Below, in pieces: positions 1-9,409 of a stretch of DNA of 64,000 nucleotides. Position numbers and translations under genes: made by a program. Below the pieces are notes generated by a model that saw nothing but the letters and a program-made list of their open reading frames with translations, did not search any database and was not told the DNA's origin. How positions within the stretch are numbered: the stretch's first letter is position 1; each line of letters starts with the position of its first letter. The stretch comes from Pelomonas sp. Root1217 (lineage in GTDB: Bacteria > Pseudomonadota > Gammaproteobacteria > Burkholderiales > Burkholderiaceae_C), in the NCBI RefSeq assembly GCF_001425705.1, contig NZ_LMDC01000023.1, forward strand, positions 222,057 to 286,056. Direction: 5' to 3'.

Positions 1-366
1 GCCGTTGTCGAAGGCGAACAGGTGGATCTTGTCGTAGCGCGCGACGCGCTCGCCGTCGGGCGAGAACACCAGCGTCGAATTGCGCACGCGTTCAGTCGTC
101 GCCGACTTGATGGGCAGCGTGCCGCCGATGAGCCACAGGCCCAGGTCGCGCGCGGCGCTCGCCAGCATGGCCTGGATGGGGCCCTCGCCCTCGGTTTCGG
201 CCAGCGCCAGCTTGTCGCTGTCCTGCATCCCCATCAGGCAGAAATACTCGGGCAGGGCCGCGAGCTGGGCGCCACCGCGGGCGGCGTCCTCCAGCAGGCG
301 GCGCGCGGTGCCGAGGTTGGTGGCCACGTCGGGGCCGGAGACCATTTGGACTGCAGCGATCTTCAT
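1..366 (-). CDS. Carbon-nitrogen hydrolase (nitrilase superfamily), 3' end cut off by window edge
   Basis: The first 122 residues of a nitrilase-superfamily amidase lie on the minus strand; the rest is beyond base 1. The start MKIAAVQMVSG is the classic first beta strand of the family. The catalytic Glu is visible in LPEYF (E40) and the catalytic Lys in RYDKIHLF (K113); the Cys of the triad would lie outside the window. In betaproteobacteria a Nit-like amidase of this type commonly sits beside yhdP and glnE. Here the same neighbourhood is seen, but two unrelated genes lie between it and yhdP. The substrate cannot be named from this fragment; Nit1-type deaminated-glutathione amidase is the likeliest. 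Family assignment is firm. Confidence 0.9.
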   Translation of the reverse strand, partial: MKIAAVQMVSGPDVATNLGTARRLLEDAARGGAQLAALPEYFCLMGMQDSDKLALAETEGEGPIQAMLASAARDLGLWLIGGTLPIKSATTERVRNSTLVFSPDGERVARYDKIHLFAFDNG

Positions 367-529
367 GCCACTGATGCTAGCCGTTCGACGTCCGCTTGGT
401 CGTTAAGCCAGGAGAAAGAGACCCGAACGATGCCATCAAAGCCGCGCGCCAACCTGCTGGTCATTCGCGAGGACGCAGCCCTCACGGCCGCCGACTTGAA
501 AGCCTGCATACCGGCCTGAACTGACCGCA

Positions 530-1135
530 ATGAGCCAGACCGGACTGTTCGACGATCTCGCGCCGTCACCGGGCGCACTGCCTGCCGGCTTGCGCTACGA
601 GGCTGGCTTTCTGTCCGCCAGCGAGGAAGCGGCCCTCATCGCCATCGTGAAGGCACTGCCGCTGCAGGCAGCGAAGTACAAGAGCTATACCGCGCGGCGC
701 CGTGTCGTCAGCTTCGGCGGCCAATTCGATTACGACAGCAATCGGCTGCTGCCGTCCGTGCCGCTGATCGACGCACTGCACCCGCTGCGCGAACGTGTCG
801 CGCGCCGGGCGGGTGTCGACGCTCAGGCCCTCGTGCATGTGCTCGTCGCCGAGTACGCACCGGGCACGCCGTTGGGCTGGCACCGTGATGTGCCCGACTT
901 CGAGGACGTCTTTGGCGTGTCGCTGGGCAATGTGGCGCTGTTGCGTTTCAGACCGTATCCGCCGCAGAACCCGAAGCGCGAGGACATCATCAAGCTGAAC
1001 GTCGAACCGCGCTCCCTCTACGCGCTGCAGGGCGCGGCGCGCTGGGGCTGGCAGCACAGCGTGGCGCCGGTGGACGCGCTGCGCTGGTCGATCACGTTCA
1101 GGACTGCGCGGCAGAGTTCACGCCCGCCGGCATGA
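530..1135 (+). CDS. AlkB-like Fe(II)/2-oxoglutarate dioxygenase
   Basis: A 201-residue protein of the AlkB family. These enzymes oxidatively remove alkyl groups from DNA or RNA bases, or from protein in some paralogues. The iron-binding triad is visible as WHRD (H118 and D120) and the distal H176 in GWQHSVAP. A 2-oxoglutarate-binding Arg follows in RWSITFR. A segment near residue 150 (NPKREDIIKLN) resembles the AlkB2/AlkB3-like bacterial class rather than classical E. coli AlkB. It is transcribed away from the upstream nitrilase gene and is followed 34 bases later by an exported solute-binding protein. There is no adjacent ada gene, so I infer a stand-alone repair enzyme. Family call is confident; the exact substrate is not. 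Confidence 0.88.
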   Translation: MSQTGLFDDLAPSPGALPAGLRYEAGFLSASEEAALIAIVKALPLQAAKYKSYTARRRVVSFGGQFDYDSNRLLPSVPLIDALHPLRERVARRAGVDAQALVHVLVAEYAPGTPLGWHRDVPDFEDVFGVSLGNVALLRFRPYPPQNPKREDIIKLNVEPRSLYALQGAARWGWQHSVAPVDALRWSITFRTARQSSRPPA

Positions 1136-1169
1136 CGCCCTCGGGCGGCGGCATGAGAATCGAGCGGAC

Positions 1170-2015
1170 ATGCCGCTTGCCTCCCGACTGCGGCGCCAAC
1201 TGCTGGCGCTGCCCCTCACCGCCGCACTGCCGCCAGCCCATGGCGCCACCTCACCGCTGACGCTGCGACTGCCCGACCCCAACGCCTACAGCGCCCACGG
1301 CAATTTCTTCATCGAGGCCTTGAAGCTGGCGCTTAGCAAGACGGGCGACGGCGAGCCGGCGCCCGTCCTGGTTCACGCGGCGCCCGACCTGCCGCGCCCG
1401 CGCATGCGCCAGATGCTGCAGGACGGCCTGCTGGACCTGATGTGGAGCACTACCACGCCCGAGCGCGAGGCGCAGGCGCTGCCGGTGCGCTTCAATCTGC
1501 TCAAGGGCATCAACGAACTGCGCTTCCTGCTCGTGCGGGCCACCGACCTCTCCACCATGCGATCGGTGCGCACGCTGGAGGCGCTGCGCCGCTTTCGCGC
1601 CGGCGCCGGCACCTACTGGAGCGACGCGCAGATCCTGCGCGCCAATGGCTTCAACGTCGAGACGGCGACCAAATCCGAGCTGCTGTTCCGCATGCTCAAG
1701 GCCGGCCGCTTCGACTTCATCCCTCGCAGCCGCGAAGAGATCGACGCCGAGCTGCTGCAATTCGCCGACCAGGGCTTCGCCGAACTGCCGGGTGTGGCGC
1801 TGCAATACCGGCAGCCGCTCTACTTCTTCGTGGCGCGCGACAAGCCGCAACTGGCCGAGCGGCTGCTGCGCGGATTGAACCTGGCGGCGGCCGACGGCAG
1901 TTTCGACACCCTCTTCATGGCCGAACCCGGGCTGAAGACCGCGCTGATGCAGCTGCGCGGCTACACGGGGCTGCGGCTGCAGCTGAAGGCGCTGGAGGCG
2001 GAGCCTCCTCGTTGA
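1170..2015 (+). CDS. Periplasmic solute-binding-like protein, orphan
   Basis: A 281-residue exported protein. The first about 25 residues form a signal peptide (basic LRRQ, then a hydrophobic stretch ending in AHGA). The rest reads like the type 2 periplasmic binding fold of family 3 extracellular solute-binding proteins: the segment around residues 85-110 (a tryptophan followed by a run of threonines) and a central region that ends in a repeated FDFIPRSREE-like loop. No ABC permease or ATPase lies nearby, and the next gene is convergent. It may therefore act as a sensor or scavenging component, or serve a transporter encoded elsewhere. The ligand is unknown. The ATG start is supported by the signal peptide beginning there. 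Confidence 0.75.
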   Translation: MPLASRLRRQLLALPLTAALPPAHGATSPLTLRLPDPNAYSAHGNFFIEALKLALSKTGDGEPAPVLVHAAPDLPRPRMRQMLQDGLLDLMWSTTTPEREAQALPVRFNLLKGINELRFLLVRATDLSTMRSVRTLEALRRFRAGAGTYWSDAQILRANGFNVETATKSELLFRMLKAGRFDFIPRSREEIDAELLQFADQGFAELPGVALQYRQPLYFFVARDKPQLAERLLRGLNLAAADGSFDTLFMAEPGLKTALMQLRGYTGLRLQLKALEAEPPR

Positions 2016-2022
2016 CGCGAGG

Positions 2023-5000
2023 TCAGGGCGCGCTGGCCCCGCTCGCCGCCTTGGCCGGCAGCGCCTCCACCTTCTCGACCTTGGGGTCATCCCAGGTCCC
2101 GGTGATGTGGAACTCGCGCGTGTTGGCCGCGGCCACCGGGCGGCTCAGGATCAACTGGGCCAGGAAGGCACCGAGCGCAATGGCTGGGTTGATGGCCGCA
2201 TAGGCGAGCGATGCGCCGCCGGCCGACACCTCGGGGACGACGACGACGCGCAGCTTCTGCGTCTCCGCCGCAAGGTCGGTGCTGCCGTCCACCAACACGG
2301 CCGCCTGCAGGCCGCGGATGCGGATGTTGTCGCTGCGGGCCACGCCGGCGGTGATCTTGACGTCGCCGGTCACGCCGTCGAATGTGAAGCCCTCGGCGAA
2401 GACGTCGCGGAAGTCCAGCAGGAAGCGTCGCGGCAGCGATTGCAGGCTCAGCACGCCCAGCAGCCGCCCGACGCCGGGCTCGGCCTTCAGGAAAGTGCCC
2501 GTGTCGAGCTGGATGTTCAAGGCGCCGGCCATGCTGGCGTAGTGCGGGGCCAGCGGCGAGCCGTCCCAGCCGACCTGGCCGGCCAGCACGCCCTTGCCGC
2601 CGCGCAGCACGGGCGCGTCCTTCTGGCCCTGGCCGAGGCGCTCCAGCAGCTTGCCGGCGTCGGCGATGTCGAGCTTCCAGTCGAGCTGGGTGCGGCGCCT
2701 GGCGTTGCCGTCGCCACCCCAATGGCCGGTGGCCATCAGCGTCGCTTCGGGCGAGCGGATCTGCAGCTTCTCCAGCTTCCAGTCACGCGCGGCGGCCGGC
2801 GCGTGGGCCAGCACCTCCAGCCGGCCCAGGCGCTTGCCGCGCAGCTCGAAGTCGTCGATCTCGATGTCCAGCGACGGCAGCGGGCTGCTTCCCGCGTCGG
2901 CCTTGACCGGATCGATGAGCTCGCTGACCGACTCGGCTTCCTGGCGCGGCAGCGACAGCCGGGTCAGCCGCGCCTGCACGGCGTCGATCTGGCCGCCCTT
3001 GACGCCCTTCAGGTCGATGCGGCCGGAGAGCTGCTCGGCATCGATGTTGACGCGCCAATTGGCGCCCTCGCGCGCCACCACCGCGGACGCGCGGCCGAGC
3101 TGGCGGCCACCGATCTTCAGCGCCTGGCTGCGCAGCGAGATCTGGCTGGGCAGCAGGCCGGCGTCGTCGGCGCCCTCGCCACCGCTACCGGCACCCGCCA
3201 ACCCGCCCAGGCGCTGCTGCCAGGCGTCCAGGTCCAGCGCGGCGACATTGACCTGCAGCAGCACACCGGCAGCCGGCAAGGCGGGTAGCTTGTCCTGCAC
3301 GGCCAGCGCACCGCGCAGCACCTGCGAGGCCGTGCCGGACACGTCGCGTTGCAGCTGGGCCTGGAGCAGCGGCAGCGCACCGGCGCCCAGTTCGAGGCGC
3401 AGTTCGTCGCGGCCGGCGCCGGTGGGCGTCATCAGCAGGCGCAGCGGCAGCACCGCATCGGCCTCCTTGCGGCCGGGCGCGGGCAGGTCCAGGGCCAGGC
3501 CCTGCAGATTGCTGGTGACGCTGAGTTCGCTCTGGCCGTCCTTCGGGATGGCGAGCTGGAAGCGATAGGCCGCCTGGCCGCTGGCGGCCTGGGCCAGGCG
3601 GGCGACGGCGCCCAGCTCGGTGGCGCGGCGCAGCCCCTCGGCGGTGGCTTGGCCCTGCACGGCGAAGCGCATGCCGCCGTCGCGCTGCGTACCGCCCTCG
3701 ATGCCGGCGTCGCCGCCGAGCAGGCGGGCCGTCATGCCGGTCAGCTGCAGGCCCTTTCGGTCGAAGTCGACACGGCCACGTGCGCCGTTCAGCGCCGGCA
3801 GCTCGGGGCGCAGCTTGAGGTCAACGCCACCGAGCTGGAGCTGGCCCTTGACCGCCGTCTGGTGGGTGTCGTCCAGCGGGATGGTGATGCCGAGCTTGAG
3901 CCCGACCGGGCCCTGGGCCGTCGTGGTGCTCAGCGCATGGCCCAGCCATTCGTCCAGCGGCGAAGCGCGCACGAAGCGCAGCAGGTCGGCGCCGGCGCCG
4001 CGACCGTTGCCGTCGAGCTGCAGCACCCGGCCATGGTGCAGGTCCTTGATGCCGCCGTTGACACCGCTGAGTTCATAGCCCACCACCTTGGCGCGGCCAT
4101 CCTTGATCTCCATGCCGGCGCGCTCGAAGATCAGCTCGGCATCCACGCCCTCCATGGCCGGCCAGTTGCCGCCGTTGTCGCTCGGCGGCACATAGGCCAG
4201 CGTGACGTTCTGGGCCTGGGTGGCCACGCGGAAGATGCCGGGGGACCTGGGGGTCGCGAAGGGGAAGTCGCTCAGCTCGCCCTTGAGCCGCACGCTGACG
4301 TTGCGCGCCTCGCCGCCGAGGATGGCGCGCGACACATAGCTGCGCGTGGCCGGCAGGCGCTGCGGGATGTAGCGGGCCACGCGCGTGGCCTCCACGCGCT
4401 GCACGCGGCCGCTGAGGTCCAGGAAGCCAGGCGTCGTCGCGCCAGCCGCGCGCCGCCAGGTGACATCGAACTCGCCGCTCAGATCGGGCGTCTGCAGCTG
4501 CAGCTCGTGCAGCTTCAGCTCGACCTCGCCGGGCGTCTTGCCCTTGGCCTGGCTGTCCGGCTGGGGCAGCTTCCAGCTCAGCTGTGTGGACAGCCGCGTG
4601 ATCGGCAGGTGCGGGTCCTCGAACAGGCCCGGCAGCTCGACCTCGCCCTGGTGCACGGCCAGCTTGGCGGTGCCGCCACGCTCGTTGGCGTCGAGTTCCA
4701 GGCTGGCGCCGTGCAGGCCGGGGCGGCCGAGGTGGTCCTCCTGCGCACCGGCCTTGGCGGCCACGGCCAGGCCGTCGATCTGGGCCTTGACGCGGTAGCT
4801 GCGCGGCGCGTCCAGGGCGCCCTGCCATTGGCCGCTGAGGGCCGTCAACACGCCGCGCGGCTCCAGCTCCTCGAGCAACTGGTGCGCGCGCTCGCCCAGT
4901 GGCAGGCGTTGGGCGATCTGGGCCATCAGCGCGAAATCCAGGCGCTGGGCGTTGACTTCGCCACCCAGCACCTCGTCGGCCTTGCCGAGCTGCAGGGTGA

Positions 5001-6093
5001 CACCCCAGTCCGAACGCGGCCAGACCACGCCATCACCGCTGACAAAGCCAAGCTGCCGGGCCTGCACGCTCAAGGCGCCTTTGGCGCGGGCCAGGTCCAG
5101 CCGCCCCTGGATGTGGTCCAGGTCCAGCTCGGGGGCTGATTCGAGCAACCTCAGGCGAACCGAGCGCAGCGCCAGGTCCAGCGTCGCTGCCACCGGTTGG
5201 CCGTCCTTGATCTGGCCCCAGGCGCGCACGGCACCGTCGCCCTCGCTGAGCTGGAAGGGCAGGTCGACATGGCGCTTGAGCTGGCTCAGGTCGGCGCGCG
5301 GCAGCTCGGCATAGAGCTGGCCGCTCCAATGCTGGAACTCGCCGGGGCGCTTGAGCAGACTCTGCGTGAACTGGCCCCGCAGCGTGAAGCGCCGGCCCCA
5401 GTCGGCGGGCGGCGTGGCGTCCAGGCGCAGGTCATGGCGGCGCAGGCCGTTGCGCATGATGAAGTTCAGCGCCGACAGCTCCAGCGGCCGGCTGTCGGCG
5501 CGCTTCTCGTCCACCCAGCGCACCCGGCCATTGACGATGGCCAGCTCGGGCTGGCTGAACAGCCAGTCCATGCCGGCCTCGGTGGTGCCGGCGTCGGTCT
5601 TCTCGGCCTCGTCCAGGCCCAGCCCGGCGATGAAGATGCGGCCCTGGGCATCGCGGCGGATGATCAGTTCGGGCGCGTCGACCAGCAGCTGCGAGAAGCG
5701 CGGCTCCAGCGCGAGCAGGGACTGGGCCGACAACACGGCCGCAACGCGGGGCAGGCGCAGGGCCGGGCGGCCGGCGGCGTCGAGCACCTGCACATCGCCC
5801 AATTCCATGCGCGGCAACCAGCCACTGGATTCGACCGTGATGCGGCCGATGCGCAGCTCTACCCCCAAAGCCTTTGAGGCTTCCTTTTCCAGCCAGGGGC
5901 GCCAGTCATTGGCGTGCGGGAGAATGGCCCAGTGCAATACAGCCCAGGCCATCACCCCCAACGCCCACAACAGGGCCAGCACCAGCACTGCCCAGCGCAG
6001 GCTGTGCCAGCACAGGCGCAAAGGCCAGCGCGAGGCGCGTGTACAGCGGTGGAGGGCGGCCGAGAAAATGTCAGACACGTTGTCTTGGGGCAC
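2023..6093 (-). CDS. yhdP: YhdP-family large envelope protein (AsmA-like, TIGR02099 type)
   Basis: A 1356-residue protein with one N-terminal transmembrane segment (about residues 31-53) and a very long beta-rich periplasmic body. This is the architecture of YhdP/AsmA-like proteins, which are thought to bridge inner and outer membranes and move phospholipids. The C-terminal 250 residues contain the conserved repeat-like AsmA segment, with LDTGTFLKAEPGVGRL, a conserved DFRDVF region and a hydrophobic AINPAIALGAFLAQL stretch. The length matches the family (about 1270-1400). It is divergent from glnE, with only 37 bases between the two start codons, so they share a compact bidirectional promoter region. 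Pairing of yhdP with glnE and a Nit-like amidase is usual in Burkholderiales. Confidence 0.92.
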   Translation of the reverse strand: MPQDNVSDIFSAALHRCTRASRWPLRLCWHSLRWAVLVLALLWALGVMAWAVLHWAILPHANDWRPWLEKEASKALGVELRIGRITVESSGWLPRMELGDVQVLDAAGRPALRLPRVAAVLSAQSLLALEPRFSQLLVDAPELIIRRDAQGRIFIAGLGLDEAEKTDAGTTEAGMDWLFSQPELAIVNGRVRWVDEKRADSRPLELSALNFIMRNGLRRHDLRLDATPPADWGRRFTLRGQFTQSLLKRPGEFQHWSGQLYAELPRADLSQLKRHVDLPFQLSEGDGAVRAWGQIKDGQPVAATLDLALRSVRLRLLESAPELDLDHIQGRLDLARAKGALSVQARQLGFVSGDGVVWPRSDWGVTLQLGKADEVLGGEVNAQRLDFALMAQIAQRLPLGERAHQLLEELEPRGVLTALSGQWQGALDAPRSYRVKAQIDGLAVAAKAGAQEDHLGRPGLHGASLELDANERGGTAKLAVHQGEVELPGLFEDPHLPITRLSTQLSWKLPQPDSQAKGKTPGEVELKLHELQLQTPDLSGEFDVTWRRAAGATTPGFLDLSGRVQRVEATRVARYIPQRLPATRSYVSRAILGGEARNVSVRLKGELSDFPFATPRSPGIFRVATQAQNVTLAYVPPSDNGGNWPAMEGVDAELIFERAGMEIKDGRAKVVGYELSGVNGGIKDLHHGRVLQLDGNGRGAGADLLRFVRASPLDEWLGHALSTTTAQGPVGLKLGITIPLDDTHQTAVKGQLQLGGVDLKLRPELPALNGARGRVDFDRKGLQLTGMTARLLGGDAGIEGGTQRDGGMRFAVQGQATAEGLRRATELGAVARLAQAASGQAAYRFQLAIPKDGQSELSVTSNLQGLALDLPAPGRKEADAVLPLRLLMTPTGAGRDELRLELGAGALPLLQAQLQRDVSGTASQVLRGALAVQDKLPALPAAGVLLQVNVAALDLDAWQQRLGGLAGAGSGGEGADDAGLLPSQISLRSQALKIGGRQLGRASAVVAREGANWRVNIDAEQLSGRIDLKGVKGGQIDAVQARLTRLSLPRQEAESVSELIDPVKADAGSSPLPSLDIEIDDFELRGKRLGRLEVLAHAPAAARDWKLEKLQIRSPEATLMATGHWGGDGNARRRTQLDWKLDIADAGKLLERLGQGQKDAPVLRGGKGVLAGQVGWDGSPLAPHYASMAGALNIQLDTGTFLKAEPGVGRLLGVLSLQSLPRRFLLDFRDVFAEGFTFDGVTGDVKITAGVARSDNIRIRGLQAAVLVDGSTDLAAETQKLRVVVVPEVSAGGASLAYAAINPAIALGAFLAQLILSRPVAAANTREFHITGTWDDPKVEKVEALPAKAASGASAP

Positions 6094-6130
6094 GTGAAAT
6101 GTCGGCCGGCGGTCAATCTAGCACAGGGTC

Positions 6131-8851
6131 ATGAGCGCACTGTTTCCCGTTCTTGCTGAGCACAGCCGCTATGTGCAGCGGGTTCGCCGTCGCTATGCGG
6201 GCGAACTGCCGCTGTTGCAACCGGGGCTGCCGGACCGGGCCGTCATTGCCGCACTGATCGAGACATTGGCCACGGATCGGCCGTTGGGAAGCGCCTTGCG
6301 CGTCGCTCGCCACCTTGTGCTGGAACGCCTGGCGGTGCTGGACATCGAACAGGGCGCCACTGTGGAAGATGTCACGCTGGCCATGACCCACCTGGCCGAA
6401 GTGACACTGGACAAGGCCCTGGCCGACGCGCGGGCCGAACTGGACGCCCTCCACGGCGAACCGCGCACCGCCGAGGGCGGCGACATCGCCTTCTGGGTGC
6501 TGGGCATGGGCAAGCTCGGCGCCCGCGAGTTGAATGTCTCCTCGGACATCGACCTCATCTACGTTTACGAAGACGACGGCCAGACGCAAGGTTCAAGGCC
6601 GGTCAGTGCCCACGAATACTTCTCCAGCGTGGCCAAGAAGCTCTACGCGCTGATCGGCGACGTCACCGACGACGGCCAGGTCTTCCGCGTCGACCTGGCG
6701 CTGCGGCCCAATGGCAAGAGCGGCCCGCCGGTCGTCAGCCTGGGCATGCTGGAGGAGTACTTCCTCGTGCAGGGCCGCGAGTGGGAGCGCTTTGCCTGGC
6801 TGAAGAGCCGCGTCGTCGCGCCGCTGTCGGGCATGGGCGCGCCGGGCGATGCGCGCACGCTGCAGCTGCGCAACCTCGTCACGCCCTTTGTCTACCGCCG
6901 CTACCTGGATTACGGCGTCTTCGAAGGCCTGCGCCAGCTGCACGGCAAGATCCGCAGCGAAGCCAAGGCGCGCGCGGCCGGGCGGCCGGAGCGCGCCAAC
7001 GACGTCAAGCTGTCGCGCGGCGGCATCCGCGAGATCGAGTTCATCGTGCAGCTGTTGCAGGTGGTGCGCGGCGGCCAGTTCCCCGAGATCCGCACGCGCT
7101 CCACCGTCAAGGCGCTGGCGCAGCTGGCGGCCGGTGGGCTGATGAAGGCCGAGACCGCAGAAAAGCTGACCGCTGCTTACGTTTTCCTGCGCCGCGTCGA
7201 GCACCGCATCCAGTTCCTGGACGACCAGCAGACCCACTGCCTGCCCCAGGGCGACGCCGACCTGGCGTGGATTGCCGCGTCGCTCGGTCTGAAATGCTCG
7301 CGCGAGGCTTGCGAATTGTTTGAAATGCTCGGCGAAGTGCGCGAGCTGGTGGCGACCGAGTTCGACGCGCTGCTGCACGAGGGCGGCAAGCCCAAGGGTG
7401 CTTGCAAGGGCGGCCAGTGCGGCGGGCCGAAGCCGGCCGTCGATGGCGAGGACTTCCTGGCCGGCCTGCCGGCACCGCTGGCGATGGCCGTGCGAGCCCT
7501 GGCCGACACGCCGCGCGTGCAGGGCCTGCGCGAGGAATCGCGCCAGCGCCTGGCCAAGCTCTTCCACCGCGCGGCGCAAGCCGTGGCGGCCGACGAATGC
7601 TCGCTGGATGCGGCGCTGCGCTTCGTCGACTGGGTCGGCCCGCTGCTGCGCCGCGAGAGTTATCTGGCCCTGCTCGTCGAGCGCCCCGCCGTGCAGCAGC
7701 GCCTGCTGCGCCTGCTGGGCCTGGCGCGCTGGCCGATGCGCTATCTGATGCAGCACCCCGGCGTCATCGACGAACTCGCCGACCCGCTGCTGCTGACCGC
7801 CCGCTTCGACCGCGAGGCCTTCATCACCGACCTGCTGGAGCGCGAGCAGGGCTGGGAGCGCAGTGGCGAGGCCGACGAAGAGGCACTGCTGGACACGCTG
7901 CGCCGCGCCCACCATGCCGAAGTCTTCCGCACGCTGGTGCGCGACGTCGAGGGCCGCATCACCGTCGAGCAGGTGGCCGACGACCTGTCGCTGCTGGCCG
8001 ACGCCGTGCTGCAGATCGCCATCACCTGGGCCTGGGACCGCTTCGGCAAAGCGCATCGCCCGCAGCCCCGCCTGGCCGTCATCGCCTACGGCAAGCTCGG
8101 TGGCAAGGAGCTGGGCTATGGCGGCGACCTGGACGTCGTGTTCGTCTTCGACGACGACGACGAGAACGCGAGCGAGATCTATGGCGCCTTTGTGCGCCGC
8201 CTCATCACCTGGCTGACGCTGCGCACCGCCGCCGGCGAGCTGTTCGACATCGACACCGCGCTGCGGCCGAATGGCAACTCGGGCCTGCTGGTCACGTCGC
8301 TGGCCCATTTCGAGGCCTACCAGACCGGCCGCGGCAGCAACACCGCCTGGACCTGGGAACACCAGGCCATCACGCGAGCACGCTTTTGTGCCGGCAATGC
8401 CGAGCTGGCCGAGCGCTGCGAGAGCGTGCGCCGCCAGGTGCTGACGGCGCCACGCGACGCCCGGGCGCTGAAGACCGAGGTGCAGGCCATGCGCGACAAG
8501 GTGCGTGCGGCGCGGCCCGTGAAAGACGGGCTCTTCGACGTCAAGCACAGCGAGGGCGGCATGATGGACGCCGAGTTCGCCGTGCAGTTCCTGGTGCTGG
8601 CGCATTCGGCGACGCACCCTCAGCTGCAGGACGACCTCGGCAACATCGCGCTGCTGCGCATGGCGGAGTCCGCCGGTCTGCTGCCGGCCGGCGTGGGCGT
8701 CGGTGCGGCCAACGCCTACCGCGAGCTGCGGCGCGTGCAGCACAAGGCCCGGCTGGACGAGCAGTCCACGGCGTTGGACGCCGAAGCCACCGCCGCGCTG
8801 GCCGTGCATCGGGACGCCGTGCGCGCGCTATGGCAAGCCGTGTTTGGCTGA
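6131..8851 (+). CDS. glnE: Bifunctional glutamine synthetase adenylyltransferase/adenylyl-removing enzyme
   Basis: GlnE (906 residues) adenylylates glutamine synthetase when nitrogen is plentiful and deadenylylates it when nitrogen is scarce, under control of PII protein. Both nucleotidyltransferase domains are visible. The N-terminal adenylyl-removing domain has GMGKLGARELN followed by SDIDLIYV (D139, D141). The C-terminal adenylyltransferase domain has AYGKLGGKELGYGGDLDVVFVF (D666, D668). Length is typical for the family. A small insertion between the domains contains a CKGGQC motif, which I do not recognise as a standard GlnE element. The start codon lies 37 bases from the divergent yhdP start, and the last 22 bases overlap the rhombosortase gene, implying translational coupling. 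Confidence 0.96.
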   Translation: MSALFPVLAEHSRYVQRVRRRYAGELPLLQPGLPDRAVIAALIETLATDRPLGSALRVARHLVLERLAVLDIEQGATVEDVTLAMTHLAEVTLDKALADARAELDALHGEPRTAEGGDIAFWVLGMGKLGARELNVSSDIDLIYVYEDDGQTQGSRPVSAHEYFSSVAKKLYALIGDVTDDGQVFRVDLALRPNGKSGPPVVSLGMLEEYFLVQGREWERFAWLKSRVVAPLSGMGAPGDARTLQLRNLVTPFVYRRYLDYGVFEGLRQLHGKIRSEAKARAAGRPERANDVKLSRGGIREIEFIVQLLQVVRGGQFPEIRTRSTVKALAQLAAGGLMKAETAEKLTAAYVFLRRVEHRIQFLDDQQTHCLPQGDADLAWIAASLGLKCSREACELFEMLGEVRELVATEFDALLHEGGKPKGACKGGQCGGPKPAVDGEDFLAGLPAPLAMAVRALADTPRVQGLREESRQRLAKLFHRAAQAVAADECSLDAALRFVDWVGPLLRRESYLALLVERPAVQQRLLRLLGLARWPMRYLMQHPGVIDELADPLLLTARFDREAFITDLLEREQGWERSGEADEEALLDTLRRAHHAEVFRTLVRDVEGRITVEQVADDLSLLADAVLQIAITWAWDRFGKAHRPQPRLAVIAYGKLGGKELGYGGDLDVVFVFDDDDENASEIYGAFVRRLITWLTLRTAAGELFDIDTALRPNGNSGLLVTSLAHFEAYQTGRGSNTAWTWEHQAITRARFCAGNAELAERCESVRRQVLTAPRDARALKTEVQAMRDKVRAARPVKDGLFDVKHSEGGMMDAEFAVQFLVLAHSATHPQLQDDLGNIALLRMAESAGLLPAGVGVGAANAYRELRRVQHKARLDEQSTALDAEATAALAVHRDAVRALWQAVFG

Positions 8852-9393
8852 GCCTGTGCACGGCGCTGGCCGCGCTGTCCCTGCTGGCCTGGCCGCTGCC
8901 GCGCGAGGCGCTGGACTGGCAGCCAACCCTGGCCGCCGCACAACCTTGGCGCACCGTCACGGCCGCCTTTGCTCACTGGACGCCCATCCACCTGGCCGCC
9001 AACCTCGTCGGCTGCGTCGTGCTCGCTCTGCTGGGCTGGCGCGCCTCGCTCGGCCGGCGTGAAGCCCTCGCTGGCCTGATCGCGCTGCCGTTGACCCAGC
9101 TCGGCCTGCTGTTGCGCCCCGAGCTGCGGCACTACGCCGGCCTGTCCGGCGTGCTGCATGCACTGGCAGCCATCGCGGCGATGGCTTTGCTCACGCGCGG
9201 GGGTCGCGAACGCTGGGTTGGCGGCGGCATCGCACTCGGGCTTGTCCTCAAGGTCTTCCTTGAACATCCGCTCGGCCCCGTGCTGCGCGACACGCCGGGA
9301 TTCGACTTTCCCGTGGCGCCGTTTGCTCACCTGACGGGCGCTGTCGCCGGCGCGCTGGCCTGGCGGCTGACAATGCGCCCATCTGACAAATAG
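8830..9393 (+). CDS. rrtA: Rhombosortase-like intramembrane serine protease
   Basis: A 187-residue membrane protein of the rhomboid fold in its short rhombosortase form. Hydrophobic segments occupy most of the length. The first motif, HWTPIHLAANL, matches the rhomboid loop and TM2 His/Asn region. The catalytic Ser is in YAGLSGVLHA, and the partner His is in FAHLTGAVAGA near the C-terminus. Rhombosortases cleave C-terminal GlyGly-CTERM-type sorting signals of exported proteins. The ATG at 8830 lies inside the end of glnE (22-base overlap) in another reading frame. The protein starts with a plausible first membrane segment there, so I chose it. Target proteins are not in this window. Confidence 0.85.
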   Translation: MASRVWLSLCTALAALSLLAWPLPREALDWQPTLAAAQPWRTVTAAFAHWTPIHLAANLVGCVVLALLGWRASLGRREALAGLIALPLTQLGLLLRPELRHYAGLSGVLHALAAIAAMALLTRGGRERWVGGGIALGLVLKVFLEHPLGPVLRDTPGFDFPVAPFAHLTGAVAGALAWRLTMRPSDK

Positions 9394-9409
9394 AACCTGA
9401 GGACGCCCC

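Noticed and set aside
430..519. 29-residue open frame (MPSKPRANLLVIREDAAL) with AGGAG 14 bases upstream
   Set aside because: Ribosome-site spacing is too long, it is short, and no family is recognised. Probably intergenic sequence before the AlkB-like gene.
3349..5139. Long plus-strand open frame of 596 residues opposite yhdP
   Set aside because: Composition (Ala/Gly/Gln/Arg-rich without motifs) is that of an antisense shadow in high-GC DNA.
7402..8829. Long open frame reading through glnE into the rhombosortase gene
   Set aside because: The upstream part is the out-of-frame shadow of glnE, of Arg/Pro/Ala-rich composition. Only the part from 8830 has conserved motifs.
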